The translations under genes and the position numbers were made by a program. Below are positions 9,839 to 19,198 of a stretch of 64,000 nt of DNA, one piece after another. Location: assembly GCF_011038975.1 (NCBI RefSeq), contig NZ_JAAKEC010000007.1, positions 62,001 to 126,000 on the forward strand, in the 5' to 3' direction. Source of the DNA: Adlercreutzia sp. ZJ176 (GTDB taxonomy: Bacteria > Actinomycetota > Coriobacteriia > Coriobacteriales > Eggerthellaceae). Every line of letters begins with the position of its first letter. Positions within the stretch are counted from its first letter, which is position 1. Below the pieces are notes generated by a model. It worked only from the letters and a program-made list of their open reading frames with translations. It did no database searches and was not told where the DNA came from.

Positions 9839-11449
9839 ATGACCAACAAACCCGTGCGCGTGCGATTCGCGCCCTCCCCCACCGGCAAACTCCACATCGG
9901 CGGCGCGCGCACCGCCATCTACAACTGGGCGTTCGCCCGCGCGACGGGCGGCACCTTCGTGCTGCGCATCGAGGACACCGACCCCGAGCGCTCCACCGAG
10001 GAGAACACGCAGATCATCCTGCGCGCCCTGCGCTGGCTCGGCCTCGACTGGGACGAGGGCCCCGAGGTAGGCGGCGCCGCCGGCCCCTACTTCCAGATGC
10101 AGCGCATGGACACCTACGCCGCGGCGCTCGAGCGCCTGCGCGAGCGCGGGGCGGCCTACGCGTGCTTCTGCACCAAGGACGAGCTCGACGCCAAGCGCGC
10201 GAAGGCCGAGGCCGAGCAGGGCGGCTACGCCGGCTACGACGGCACGTGCCGCGACCTGCCCGCTGACGAGGTGGAGGCGCGCATCGCCGCCGGCGAGCCG
10301 CACGTGTGGCGCCTGCGCGTGCCGAAGGACCACGGCCCCATCGAGTTCGACGACGCGGTGTACGGGCACATGACCTTCCCCGCCGAGGTGATGGACGACA
10401 TGATCCTCGTGCGCACCGACGGCAGCCCCACCTACAACTTCGCCGTGGTGTGCGACGACGCCAACATGGGCATCACGCACGTCATCCGCGGCGACGACCA
10501 CCTGTCCAACACCCCGCGCCAGATCCTCATCTACGAGGCGCTCGGCTACGACGTGCCCACCTTTGCGCACCTGTCCATGATCCTCGGCGCCGACGGCAAG
10601 AAGCTCTCGAAGCGCCACGGCGCCACCAACGTGGAGGAGTACCGCGACCGCGGCTACCTGCCCGACGCGCTCGTGAACTTCCTCGCGCTTCTGGGCTGGT
10701 CGCTTGACGGGGAGACCACCATCATCGACCGCGCGACGCTCTGCCGCGAGTTCTCCCTGGACCGCATCACGAAGAAGGACGCCGTGTTCGACGAGACGAA
10801 GCTCGACTGGATGAACGGCGTGTACATCCGCGAGATGGACGTCGACGCGTGGACGGCCGCCGCCCGGCCGTGGCTCGCGGCGGCGCGCGTGGCGGGCGAG
10901 GGCGTGCCCGCCGGCGTGACCGTGGTGCCCACTCCCACGAAAGACGAGCTCGCCGCCGCGGCGCGCGAGACGCACGTGCCTGGCGAGGGCGTCTCCCCCG
11001 ACGTGTGGGAGGCGGCGCTCGCGGCAACCGACGAGACGCCCGCGGTCGCGCGCGGCGCCTACCCGCTCGTGATCGAGCGCCTGAGCCGCCTGAACGAGAT
11101 CCCTGTGAAGCTTGCTTTCCTGTTCTGGGGGCCCAACGTCACGCTCGACGAGAAGTCGCTCAACAAGGTGCTGAAGAAGGAGGGCGCGCGCGCCGACGAG
11201 GCGCTTGCCGCCTGCCGCGCCGTGCTCGCCGACGAAGGCAACGCCTGGGACGCCGAGTCGCTCCAGGAGAAGTGCCGCGCGCGGGGCGAGGAGCTCGAGA
11301 TCAAGCCGAAGAACCTGTTCCAGCCCCTGCGCGTGGCCGTCTGCGGCAACATGGTGTCGCCTCCTCTGTTCGAGAGCATCGTGCTCATGGACCGCGCCGA
11401 CGTGCTCGCCCGCATCGACGGCGTGGCGGCCGTGGCCTTCGGGGAGTAG
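9839..11449 (+). CDS. gltX: Glutamate--tRNA ligase
   Basis: Class I aminoacyl-tRNA synthetase charging tRNA-Glu. HIGH motif as HIGG in PTGKLHIGGARTAIYNW, the RIEDTDPERS signature, and the KMSKS-type KKLSKRHGA. Full length (536 residues) with the C-terminal anticodon-binding helical bundle; a zinc-site-like Cys pair occurs in AYACFCTKDEL. A stretch around 340-400 (RPWLAAARVAGEGVPAGV...) is Ala/Gly-rich. It follows the DUF1461 gene by 12 nt and is followed after 7 nt by a thioesterase, so it is probably in the middle of an operon. Confidence 0.97.
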   Translation: MTNKPVRVRFAPSPTGKLHIGGARTAIYNWAFARATGGTFVLRIEDTDPERSTEENTQIILRALRWLGLDWDEGPEVGGAAGPYFQMQRMDTYAAALERLRERGAAYACFCTKDELDAKRAKAEAEQGGYAGYDGTCRDLPADEVEARIAAGEPHVWRLRVPKDHGPIEFDDAVYGHMTFPAEVMDDMILVRTDGSPTYNFAVVCDDANMGITHVIRGDDHLSNTPRQILIYEALGYDVPTFAHLSMILGADGKKLSKRHGATNVEEYRDRGYLPDALVNFLALLGWSLDGETTIIDRATLCREFSLDRITKKDAVFDETKLDWMNGVYIREMDVDAWTAAARPWLAAARVAGEGVPAGVTVVPTPTKDELAAAARETHVPGEGVSPDVWEAALAATDETPAVARGAYPLVIERLSRLNEIPVKLAFLFWGPNVTLDEKSLNKVLKKEGARADEALAACRAVLADEGNAWDAESLQEKCRARGEELEIKPKNLFQPLRVAVCGNMVSPPLFESIVLMDRADVLARIDGVAAVAFGE

Positions 11450-11456
11450 GTGCGCC

Positions 11457-11861
11457 ATGATCGACGAGAACGCAACGCTCGAGGAGCTCGCCGCGTTTTT
11501 CAGCGGCGACAAGTTCGCCACCGAGGCAGCGGGCTGCCGCATCGTGGAGGCGCGCCGCGGGCACGCCGTGTGCGAGATGGAGCTGGTGCAGGGCGTGCAC
11601 TACAACGCCATGGGCGGCGTCATGGGCGGCGCCATCTTCACGCTCGCCGACTTCGCGCTGGCCGTGGCCTGCAACGTCGGCGAAGCGCCCACGGTGTCCG
11701 TGAGCAACACGATCGAGTTTCTGAGCGGCGCCAAGGGCACCAAGCTCATCGCCACGTGCGACGCCGACAAATCGGGCCGCCGCCTGGGCTTCTACACCGT
11801 GGAGGTCGCCGACGACACGGGCCGCAAGGTGGCGAAGATGTGCGCCACCTGCGCCCGCTGA
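11457..11861 (+). CDS. PaaI-type hotdog-fold thioesterase
   Basis: 134 residues. The core YNAMGGVMGGAIFTLADFALAVACN matches the PaaI/YbgC hotdog signature (the xGGVxxGGxxxTLAD loop with the catalytic Asp), followed by the strands TVSVSNTIEFLSGAKGTKLIA. Such enzymes hydrolyse aryl- or acyl-CoA thioesters; the substrate here is unknown. A ribosome site (ggag) overlaps the gltX stop codon, which implies coupled translation with gltX. Confidence 0.8.
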   Translation: MIDENATLEELAAFFSGDKFATEAAGCRIVEARRGHAVCEMELVQGVHYNAMGGVMGGAIFTLADFALAVACNVGEAPTVSVSNTIEFLSGAKGTKLIATCDADKSGRRLGFYTVEVADDTGRKVAKMCATCAR

Positions 11862-11994
11862 CGCAGGGGCCCCGACGAGGCAGGGATCCCGATCGGGCGC
11901 AAGGATCCCGACGAAACAGCAGGCTGATATCCCATGGCGCGCCTGCGGCACATGCCGTCGCAGGCGCGCACGCACGAGAAACGAGGAACCCACC

Positions 11995-12300
11995 ATGGCA
12001 GAGCCCCTCACCGGCAAGCAGATCCGACAGCTTCGCAGCATGGCGAACACGCTGAAGGCCACCCTCATCATCGGCAAGGAGGGCGTGGGCGCCGGCACGG
12101 CCAAGCAGGCGTCCGAGGCCCTCGAGGCCCACGAGCTCATCAAGTGCAGCGTGCTCGACGCAGCCTGCGCCGACACCCGCGACGTAGCCAACGACCTGGC
12201 CGCGCGCGTCGACGCCAACGTGGTGCAAGTGATCGGACACAAGTTCGTCCTCTACCGCGCGTCCTCCCGCGAGGACGTCGAGCACATCGAGCTGGTCTAG
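11995..12300 (+). CDS. yhbY: YhbY-family CRM-domain RNA-binding protein
   Basis: A single CRM domain of 101 residues: LTGKQIRQLRSMANTLKATLIIGKEGVG (with the GxxG-type RNA-binding loop), ALEAHELIKCSVLD, and the C-terminal strand VVQVIGHKFVLYR. YhbY binds pre-50S ribosomal particles and aids late assembly in other bacteria. The ATG at 11995 is preceded by cgaggaac. The gene is last in the gltX run and is followed 23 nt later by a strong hairpin. Confidence 0.9.
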   Translation: MAEPLTGKQIRQLRSMANTLKATLIIGKEGVGAGTAKQASEALEAHELIKCSVLDAACADTRDVANDLAARVDANVVQVIGHKFVLYRASSREDVEHIELV

Positions 12301-12322
12301 GAGCCAAACCTGCGCCTAGAAC

Positions 12323-12367
12323 AAAAGACATGCGGCCCCAGGCAGTACCTGGGGCCGCATGTCTTTT
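12323..12367. terminator. Bidirectional intrinsic terminator
   Basis: Perfect inverted repeat with 20-bp arms (aaaagacatgcggccccagg and its complement) around a 5-nt loop; A-run on the left, T-run on the right, so it works on both strands. It separates yhbY (+) from the convergent PIN toxin gene (-). Confidence 0.92.
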
Positions 12368-12377
12368 GCGTGCATTC

Positions 12378-12824
12378 TCAGAACGGCACCATCTCGTATT
12401 CAAGGCACGTCGGCTGGTAGAGCCCGACGAACGTCTGCGGCGTCATGACAGCCACCGGGGATTTCGCGAAATCCGCCTTGTCGCGCGTGATGATGATGTC
12501 AACGCCGTTGCGATACGCAGACCATGCGTTGAGGTCATCCTCGAAGTCGCCCGAGCAATTCCGACAGGCGGTGCGGCAGTCCGACTCCGTCACGTCAAGC
12601 ACGGTGATGTAGTCGAGGAGCTTCTCGAAGATGCGCATGGTTTCCTTACGGCTGACGACCTTTCGAGCTGGCAGCAAATAGACGAACGTCTGAGCGGACA
12701 GGGCTGTCATGCAGACGTCAAAGCCCAGGTACGTTGCCACGTCAAAAGCTCGATATGAATACTCGAAGTCATCGGTGTCGCTCCACAGGTCAACGAGCAC
12801 GTTGGTATCGAGCAAAACCTTCAT
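12378..12824 (-). CDS. PIN-domain toxin (VapC-like ribonuclease)
   Basis: 148 residues. The PIN fold begins at once with KVLLDTNVLVDLW (first catalytic Asp), has a mid acidic pair in SGDFEDDLNAWSAYRNGVDIIITRDKADF (conserved Asp residues binding Mg/Mn) and ends LTPQTF-like as in many PIN proteins. Such enzymes cut tRNA or mRNA when released from the antitoxin. The start ATG overlaps the last 4 nt of the upstream antitoxin gene, the usual order antitoxin then toxin. Confidence 0.85.
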   Translation of the reverse strand: MKVLLDTNVLVDLWSDTDDFEYSYRAFDVATYLGFDVCMTALSAQTFVYLLPARKVVSRKETMRIFEKLLDYITVLDVTESDCRTACRNCSGDFEDDLNAWSAYRNGVDIIITRDKADFAKSPVAVMTPQTFVGLYQPTCLEYEMVPF

Positions 12825-13138
12825 TCGCGCACCCCCTCGAAGCAGTACTTCTCGTCAAGGTGCTTTCGGTACAACTCACGCGGGTCTTCGCATGCCCCCT
12901 CCCGATCGGGAAGAAGGCGGATAGCGCCCACCAACTCGCGCAACAGGCGGCGCTTCCTCTCGCACTCATCTCCCTCCTGGTCGACCATCCACGCGGGCAC
13001 CTCCTGCTCACGGTCGGCATACTCGTAGAGCTTGCGCACCGCCGTCGTGGTGGAGATGCCATGTCGCGCGAACACCTGGTTGCCCCGCTCCTTGAGCGCC
13101 TCGTCGATCCGCACGTTCAACGTTGCCGATACCGCCAT
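12821..13138 (-). CDS. RelB/DinJ-type antitoxin
   Basis: 105 residues. The N-terminal ribbon-helix-helix is typical of RelB/DinJ: AVSATLNVRIDEALKERGNQVFARHGISTTTAVRKLYEYA. The C-terminal half (REQEVPAWMVD onward) is acidic and should wrap the toxin. Pairing with a PIN toxin rather than RelE is a known mixed combination. The 4-nt overlap with the toxin gene implies coupled translation. The upstream region contains a small ttacgtaa dyad (about 13194-13201) that may be an operator. Confidence 0.85.
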   Translation of the reverse strand: MAVSATLNVRIDEALKERGNQVFARHGISTTTAVRKLYEYADREQEVPAWMVDQEGDECERKRRLLRELVGAIRLLPDREGACEDPRELYRKHLDEKYCFEGVRE

Positions 13139-13359
13139 GGCAGGCTCCCTTCTCTTCGCATGCTTTAAGATGCTGCGGACTATACGCCCCTACATTACGT
13201 AAGGCAATACCGAAGCGTGAGAAAGATTGTGTTGTTTTTCGCCGCCTTGCCGAAGCGAGGCGCACGCGGGAAGCCACGTGCCCGCATGCCCGCGTGCGGG
13301 CCGCGCGCGGGCCACAGCCTGCGCATCACCCACAGCCTTCCGCACGCCGACCTGCGCGC

Positions 13360-16300
13360 CTACTCCCCGCGCTGCGCGCGCCTTGCGCGCTTCTCGGCCA
13401 GACGCTCCTTGGCCGCCACGCCGCGCTCCACGGCGCGCGCCTTGCGGGCTGTCCGGGCGCTCGCCGGGCGCGCCTCGCGCGGATGCGGCATTGCCTCGAC
13501 CGCCACGCGCGGACGCATGCCGCCTGCAGAGTGCGCGCTGCCTGCGGCATGAGCACCACCCGCAACCTGGGAGGCCGTCGCATCAGGCGCGCGGCGCGAC
13601 CGAGCGCTCTCCGCCACAGGCTGGCTCGCGCGCGCCACGTCCCCTGCCGCGTCGCCTTCCGCCGCCTCTGCGCCTATCATCTCGCTCAGGAAGCGCTGCA
13701 CCGGGCCCAGCAGGTTGTCGGTCTCCTCCAGCTTGAAGTAGCGCAAGGGCAGCGTGAGCTTCCGCTTGTCCTCCAGGTAGCGCGCGCCCGCACGCCGCAG
13801 CTCCTTCATCCGGGAGCGCGGCGGGACGATGGGCTCGACCACCAGCCTGCCGCCCGTCACCAACACCACCTTCACGCCGTGTTCGTTCGCGAACGCCTTG
13901 ATGCGCGCCCGCTCCATGAGGTTCACCGCCGCAGGAGGCATCTCGGGGCGCTTGGCCTCCAAATCGGCGCGCAGGGCGTCCACGTCGGCCACGGTGGCCG
14001 CGCTCGCGATGCGCCGGTACCACAGCACGCGCTCGTCGGCGTCGGGCACGTACTCCTCGGGCAGGTAGGTGTGCCCCGGCACGTTCACCGTGATGTCGGA
14101 GAGCGCCGGCGGCAAGCCGTCGGCGGCGCCCAGGTCGCCCTCGCGCGTGGCGGCGACCGCCTGGGAGAGCATCTGCGCGAACAGGTCGAAGCCAACCGCG
14201 GACATGTTGCCGTGCTGCTCGGCGCCGAGCAGGCTGCCCGCGCCGCGGATCTCCAGGTCGCGCATGGCGATGCGCATGCCGCTGCCGAGGTCGGTGTGCT
14301 CGTCGATGGCCGTCAGGCGCGCCATCGCCTCCTCGGTCAGAGGCACGTTGTCGGGGAACATGAAGTACGCGTACGCCTGCGTGGACGAGCGGCCCACGCG
14401 TCCCTTGAGCTGGTACATCTGCGCGAGGCCGAGGCGCTGCGAGTCCTCGATGATGAGCGTGTTGGTGTGCGGGTTATCGATGCCACTCTCGATGATGGTG
14501 GTGGCCACGAGCACGTCGAGCTCGCCCGCCGCGAACTCCTCCATCACGCCCTCGAGCTCCTCGCGCGACATCTGCCCGTGCGCCACGCCGATGCGCGCCT
14601 CCTCCGCCGCCGCGCGCACGCGCGCCACCGCGTCGTCGATCGACCGCACGCGGTTGCTCACGTAGTACACCTGCCCGCCGCGCGCGAGCTCCAGGCGAAT
14701 GGCCGCGCTCACCACGTCGGGATCCCACTCCCCCACGTGCACCTTCACGGGGCGCCGCTCGTCGGGCGGCGTGAGGATGAGGCTCATGTCGCGCACGCCT
14801 GACAGCGACATCTGCATGGTGCGCGGGATAGGCGTGGCCGACAGCGTGAGCACGTCGATGGTCTCGCGCAAGTTCTTCATCTGCTCCTTGTGCCCCACGC
14901 CGAAGCGCTGCTCCTCGTCGATGACCACGAGCCCCAGGTCGTGCGGGTTCACGTCGCGCGAGAGCAGGCGGTGCGTGCCCACGAGCACGCTCACCTCGCC
15001 CTCGGCGAAGCCCGCGAGCGCTGCGGCCTGCTGCTCGGGCGTGCGGAAGCGCGAGAGCACCTCCACCCGCACGCCGAACGGCTCGAAGCGGTCGCGGAAG
15101 TTCGCGAAGTGCTGCTGCGCGAGGATGGTGGTCGGGCACAGCACCATGACCTGCTTGTCGTTCTGCGTGGCCGCGAACGCCGCGCGCAGGGCCACCTCGG
15201 TCTTGCCGAACCCCACGTCGCCGCAGATCAGGCGGTCCATCGGGCGGGCGCTCGCCATGTCGGCCTTCACGTCGGCGATGGCGGCGAGCTGGTCGGGCGT
15301 CTCCTGGTACGGGAACGCCTCCTCCATCTCGCGCTGCCAGGGCGTGTCCACCGCGAAGCGGAATCCCTGCGTGGCGGCGCGGCGCGCGTAGACGTCCACC
15401 AGGTCGAACGCGAGCTTCTTGGTGGCCTTGCGCGCCTTCGCGAGCGCACGCGACCAGTCGGAGGTGTTGAGGCGGGTGAGGCGGGGGCTCGCGCCCTCGA
15501 GGCCCACATAGCGCGTCACGCGGTCGAGCTGCTCAACCGGCACGAACAGCTTGTCCCCCTGCGCGTACTCGAGCAGCAGGTAGTCGCGCGCCGTGCCGTC
15601 GATCTCGCGGCGCACCAGCTCGCGGAAGAACGCCACGCCGTGCCCCGCGTGCACCACGTAGTCGCCCGGCTTGTACGGGAACGTAACCTCGGTGATGTCG
15701 ACGGTGCGGCGCACGCGCGCAGCGCTCTGGGTGCCCTGCGTGTCGGAGATCGACACGATGGCGAGCTTCGCCTTCGGGATGATCATGCCGAGCGGCACGG
15801 CGGCGTCGACCACGTTCACGCACGCCCGCCACAGCTTCCGGCGCGCCACCGCCTTCGCATGCCTGGCGTCAGGGGCATGCGAACTGGCGCTGCTGGGAGA
15901 GCTGGAGGCGTGCGCAGGGGCGGCGGCGCCGGGGGTGAACGAGCTAGCGTTGTTGGAGGCGCTGGGGACGCTGTTGGCAAGGACAACGCCCGCAGGGGCG
16001 GCGCCGGCGGGGGCGGCGCTCACCAAGCGAGTTCCGCACGAGCCGGAAGCGCCTGCGGCGCTTCCGTGCGAGCAGGACTGTCCGAGCGACTGAGCTCTGC
16101 CCTCGTCGGCGCCACCCCCGCCGGCGGCTTCGCGCGTTTCTCCGCTCTTGGCGCCGCCCCTGCCGGAAGCTTCGCGTGCTTCCCCCTCGAGTTGCTCCTG
16201 GATCGGCAGTCCGTGGTCCACGAACGCGAGCTTCATGTCCTCGCGCGCGCGATAGCCGGGCGCGCTGAACACGCAGGTGTAGCCGGCGTCGATGAGGTTG

Positions 16301-17454
16301 CGCAGCTTCCCGAAGAGCTTGTCGGGGTTGCCCGCCACGTCCACGCGCTTCACCGGCAGCTCCTCGTCGATGCTGCCGCCCACGCGCATGATCGAGACGT
16401 AGGTGGCGCGCGTGCCGGTGCCGAAGCTGACGTGCGCCGGCTCGGCGAACAGCCCCGCGAGCGCGATGCCCGTCCCCTTCGCCCGCGCGGCGAGGTCGTC
16501 GTAGAGGTGCTGTGCGTCGTCGAAGAGCGAGCGCGGCTCGATGAGCGTGGTGAGCACGCCGGCGCCCGCGTAGTCGCCGAGCGTGGCGGCGCTCTGGTAG
16601 AGGTAGGGCATGAGCACGTCGACGCCGTCGAAGCGCAGGCCGCCGTCAAGCTTCTCGAGCACGTCGCGCAGAGCCGGGTTCGTGGGCGCCACCTTCCGCA
16701 GGCTGCGGCGGGCGCGGGCGAGCGCCTCGGGGGTGCAGGCGAACTCGCGCACCGGGTAGACCTCGACCGCGTCGAGCATGCCGACGGTCTGCCCCGTCGA
16801 GGGCACGATGCGGCGGATCTCGTCGAGCTCGTCGCCGAAGAAGTCGAGGCGCACGGGGTACACGAGGTTGCCGGGGAACACGTCGACGGTGCCGCCGCGC
16901 ACGCAGAAGGTGCCCGGGCCATCGAGCTCGCCGGTGTTCGCGTAGCCGCGCGCCTCGAGCGCGCGCGTCAGGTCACCGAGCTCGGACAGGCCGGGGACGC
17001 CCATGTCCCTAAGCTCGCATCCCACCTGCAGCGCCACCGGCATCTCCACACCCGCGTCGGCCGGCGCCAGGCAGCGCACGAGGGAGCGCGCGCTCGCCAC
17101 CACCACGCAGGCGCGCCGGGTGCGCAGGGCATGCGCCGCCTCCATGCGCTGCGCCACCACGCGCGCGTTGGCGGGCTTCGGCGCGAAGGGATAGTCGGTG
17201 CGATCGGGAAAGCGCAGCACGTGCTCCTCCCCCAGGTAGGCCGCCACGTTGCGCGCGAACGCGATCGACGCCTCCTCGCCGGCCACCACCACGAGCGTCG
17301 GCTGCGGCGCATGGGCGAAGCGCGCCGCCACCAGGAACGGCCGCGCCGACGACGCCACGCCGAGGGTCGAGTCCTCGCCTGCGTCGAGCTTGCCCCAGAA
17401 CGCGTCCAGACAGCCCGCCTTCTCAAGCGCAAACGTCAGGGAGTCTATGAGCAT
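13360..17454 (-). CDS. mfd: Transcription-repair coupling factor
   Basis: Large ATPase that removes stalled RNA polymerase and recruits UvrA. In order: UvrB-like N-terminal module (LRFPDRTDYPF), the RNA-polymerase-interacting domain (KPGDYVVHAGHGVAFFREL), superfamily 2 translocase motifs (CGDVGFGKTEVALRAAF, VIDEEQRFGVGHKE, TLSATPIPRTMQMSLSG, IIESGIDNPHTN, QLKGRVGRS) and the C-terminal TRCF domain. At 1364 residues it is longer than usual because of a Ser/Ala/Gly-rich insert of about 110 residues (roughly 430-545) and a low-complexity tail. I use the second ATG (MLIDSL, 17454), which is correctly spaced from ggaagg; the first is too close. Confidence 0.96.
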   Translation of the reverse strand: MLIDSLTFALEKAGCLDAFWGKLDAGEDSTLGVASSARPFLVAARFAHAPQPTLVVVAGEEASIAFARNVAAYLGEEHVLRFPDRTDYPFAPKPANARVVAQRMEAAHALRTRRACVVVASARSLVRCLAPADAGVEMPVALQVGCELRDMGVPGLSELGDLTRALEARGYANTGELDGPGTFCVRGGTVDVFPGNLVYPVRLDFFGDELDEIRRIVPSTGQTVGMLDAVEVYPVREFACTPEALARARRSLRKVAPTNPALRDVLEKLDGGLRFDGVDVLMPYLYQSAATLGDYAGAGVLTTLIEPRSLFDDAQHLYDDLAARAKGTGIALAGLFAEPAHVSFGTGTRATYVSIMRVGGSIDEELPVKRVDVAGNPDKLFGKLRNLIDAGYTCVFSAPGYRAREDMKLAFVDHGLPIQEQLEGEAREASGRGGAKSGETREAAGGGGADEGRAQSLGQSCSHGSAAGASGSCGTRLVSAAPAGAAPAGVVLANSVPSASNNASSFTPGAAAPAHASSSPSSASSHAPDARHAKAVARRKLWRACVNVVDAAVPLGMIIPKAKLAIVSISDTQGTQSAARVRRTVDITEVTFPYKPGDYVVHAGHGVAFFRELVRREIDGTARDYLLLEYAQGDKLFVPVEQLDRVTRYVGLEGASPRLTRLNTSDWSRALAKARKATKKLAFDLVDVYARRAATQGFRFAVDTPWQREMEEAFPYQETPDQLAAIADVKADMASARPMDRLICGDVGFGKTEVALRAAFAATQNDKQVMVLCPTTILAQQHFANFRDRFEPFGVRVEVLSRFRTPEQQAAALAGFAEGEVSVLVGTHRLLSRDVNPHDLGLVVIDEEQRFGVGHKEQMKNLRETIDVLTLSATPIPRTMQMSLSGVRDMSLILTPPDERRPVKVHVGEWDPDVVSAAIRLELARGGQVYYVSNRVRSIDDAVARVRAAAEEARIGVAHGQMSREELEGVMEEFAAGELDVLVATTIIESGIDNPHTNTLIIEDSQRLGLAQMYQLKGRVGRSSTQAYAYFMFPDNVPLTEEAMARLTAIDEHTDLGSGMRIAMRDLEIRGAGSLLGAEQHGNMSAVGFDLFAQMLSQAVAATREGDLGAADGLPPALSDITVNVPGHTYLPEEYVPDADERVLWYRRIASAATVADVDALRADLEAKRPEMPPAAVNLMERARIKAFANEHGVKVVLVTGGRLVVEPIVPPRSRMKELRRAGARYLEDKRKLTLPLRYFKLEETDNLLGPVQRFLSEMIGAEAAEGDAAGDVARASQPVAESARSRRAPDATASQVAGGAHAAGSAHSAGGMRPRVAVEAMPHPREARPASARTARKARAVERGVAAKERLAEKRARRAQRGE

Positions 17455-17499
17455 CGACGGCATCCTTCCACACGCATTCGGGCAGCACGAAAAGCCGCG

Positions 17500-17721
17500 T
17501 CAAGGCGCGGCAACAAGGTTTTGACATTGTACTACAAACGGACAGCCGAGCTTGCTCATGAGGCGTCGCGTGACGCCGCCGAGACCGTGGTTGAGCAGCA
17601 TCTCCAACACCGCGATAGCCTCGGGAACCCACATGTCGATCGCTTGTCGCAGCTTGACGGCTATCTCGTCAAGAACGACCTCCCGCGAGACGCGTTCCCA
17701 CCGTCCCTTCCGCCGTCCGTC
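17500..17721 (-). pseudogene. Gene remnant, unrecognised helical protein
   Basis: On the minus strand a 73-codon open stretch reads like real protein (RWERVSREVVLDEIAVKLRQ, then an amphipathic stretch, then LNHGLGGVTRRLMSKLGCPF) but has no start codon and an in-frame TGA just upstream. A second frame upstream (from about 17755) looks like its beginning, which would fit a frameshifted or truncated gene. I do not recognise the family. It lies between mfd and the first inverted-repeat element and may be debris from the insertion of the neighbouring cassette. Confidence 0.3.
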
Positions 17722-17773
17722 TCAAAACATCAGCCCTCAAGCGTACAGTATGCACGTTAGCCTAAGCTAACCA

Positions 17774-17921
17774 GCGAGAAACACGCGATCTGATACCCGC
17801 GCAAGAGAAAACGCCTGATGCCAGCGCGTCAACAAAATGAAAACCCCTGATCAGAGTTAGGCCGAGCTTACATTTGAGCTGATTTGCACACCCGCTCGGT
17901 ATCAGATCGCGTGTTTCTCGC
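17774..17921. repeat. TIR element, copy 1 (148 bp, MITE-like)
   Basis: Both ends are the same 23-bp sequence in inverse orientation (17774-17796 and 17899-17921), beginning gcgagaaacacgcgatctga. The interior carries aaaacccctgatc and catttgagctgatttgcaca, also present in copy 2 at 19988-20136 in the same orientation. No transposase is encoded. The ends can form a long hairpin or cruciform. The two copies bracket the nuclease/GrpB cassette. No target duplication is obvious. Confidence 0.85.
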
Positions 17922-18088
17922 ACGTTGCAAAACATTTCGTGCATTTTGCCCCCTGCCATACTACAATCATGCTCATCAAGGAGCCAGTGCAAGTGCGGCC
18001 TCGCGCCGCAGCCGCCCAGCCAATGCAAACGCCCACATTGCGCTTTCAACTTGCAAGATCCTCCTCATGAGGGCGACGAGGAGGCCCC

Positions 18089-19198
18089 ATGCCCACACGA
18101 CCCTCCAACACGCATCAGCCCGCTATCTGCGTAGGGTTCGACACCGCACTTCAGATCCTCAGAGCCGACGGCATGCGATCGCTCGAAAAGGCGTCGAGGG
18201 TTCGTCGCATGCCTTCCCGTCCGCCAGCGCGAAGCGAGCTTGACGCGCTACGCGATGACCTGTCGCTCGCCTACCCACGCACGGCCCTGACGAAGCCCCT
18301 TCACGTCATCGTCGGAGGCGAGCGGCGACCCAAGCCCTCGAAGGACTACCAGCCTCACCAGTGCACCCAGAAGCTCTCGGGCGGGTCTCTCTACGCATTC
18401 GACAGCAGCTGTCTCGTTGCTGCGCCCGAGCTCGCATTCGTCCAAATGGGCACCGTCCTGCCCTTCGAGCAGCTCATCGAACTCGGATACGAGCTCTGCG
18501 GAACCTACTGGCGCAACCGGGTTGACGGAACCTGCTCCTACCAGCTCAATCCCCTCACGAAAACGAGCCGCCTCGTCTCCTGTGCGCAAGCGAACGCAGC
18601 GCTTCCCGGCGCAAGAAAAGCGCTGAGGGCTCTACAATACGTCGCCGACAACTCGGCCTCGCCAAGGGAAAGCAAGCTGGCAATCCTGCTGGCCCTGCCT
18701 TCGCGATGCGGAGGCTACGGGCTCTCCGGCTTCAAAATGAACCACACCGTTCAAGCGACCAGAAAAGCGCGCGCCATCGCCAGCCGCAACAGCTTTCGAT
18801 GTGACCTCTGCTGGCCAGCCGAGAAGATCGATGTAGAATACCAGAGCAAGGAACATCACGAAGGCGAGGACAGCCGCATCAGCGACTCGAGGAGAGCCAA
18901 CGCGCTTGCCGCCATGGGATGGCTCGTCGTTGGCATCACCAACGATGAGCTTGACAGCTTTACCGCCACTGACGTCATCGCCCGGTCATTGCGCCTGAAG
19001 CTCGGGAAAAGCAACCGAACCAGCATCAACGACTATACGCTGAGGAAAGCCGATCTCAGGCGCCGACTAGACCTTCCCTACGAGGGAAGCAGACGGTACG
19101 TCGCCACATGGGAGGAAACCGCATATGGACGCGTCATCGGACAAGGACGAAAAACTCGGGACGCAACACGCGCCAAAGCAACGGCCCCATCAGGATGA
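18089..19198 (+). CDS. DUF559-like (Vsr/PD-(D/E)XK-type) nuclease-domain protein
   Basis: 369 residues, no signal peptide. The C-terminal third (about 195-290) resembles the actinobacterial DUF559 endonuclease-like proteins: SPRESKLAILLALP, GGYGLSGFKMN, then CDLCWPAEKIDVEYQSKEHH followed by R/D-rich helix and MGWLVVGITNDEL. The D...E-x-Q/K array in CDLCWPAEKIDVEYQSK would be the catalytic core. The N-terminal 190 residues (with QLIELGYELCGTYW) resemble the AbiEi-like front part found in such proteins. Start 18089 has the ribosome site gaggagg 8 nt upstream and a plausible -10 (tacaat) near 17970. It overlaps the next frame by 74 nt. Role could be defence or DNA repair; unproven. Confidence 0.55.
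   Translation: MPTRPSNTHQPAICVGFDTALQILRADGMRSLEKASRVRRMPSRPPARSELDALRDDLSLAYPRTALTKPLHVIVGGERRPKPSKDYQPHQCTQKLSGGSLYAFDSSCLVAAPELAFVQMGTVLPFEQLIELGYELCGTYWRNRVDGTCSYQLNPLTKTSRLVSCAQANAALPGARKALRALQYVADNSASPRESKLAILLALPSRCGGYGLSGFKMNHTVQATRKARAIASRNSFRCDLCWPAEKIDVEYQSKEHHEGEDSRISDSRRANALAAMGWLVVGITNDELDSFTATDVIARSLRLKLGKSNRTSINDYTLRKADLRRRLDLPYEGSRRYVATWEETAYGRVIGQGRKTRDATRAKATAPSG

Noticed and set aside
13123-17760. Long plus-strand open frames opposite mfd
   Set aside because: Antisense to a clearly conserved gene; His/Arg/Ala-rich nonsense composition.
17762-18049. 95-codon frame across TIR copy 1, and a similar 79-codon frame across copy 2
   Set aside because: Shared residues come only from the repeated element; no ribosome site and no conserved domain.
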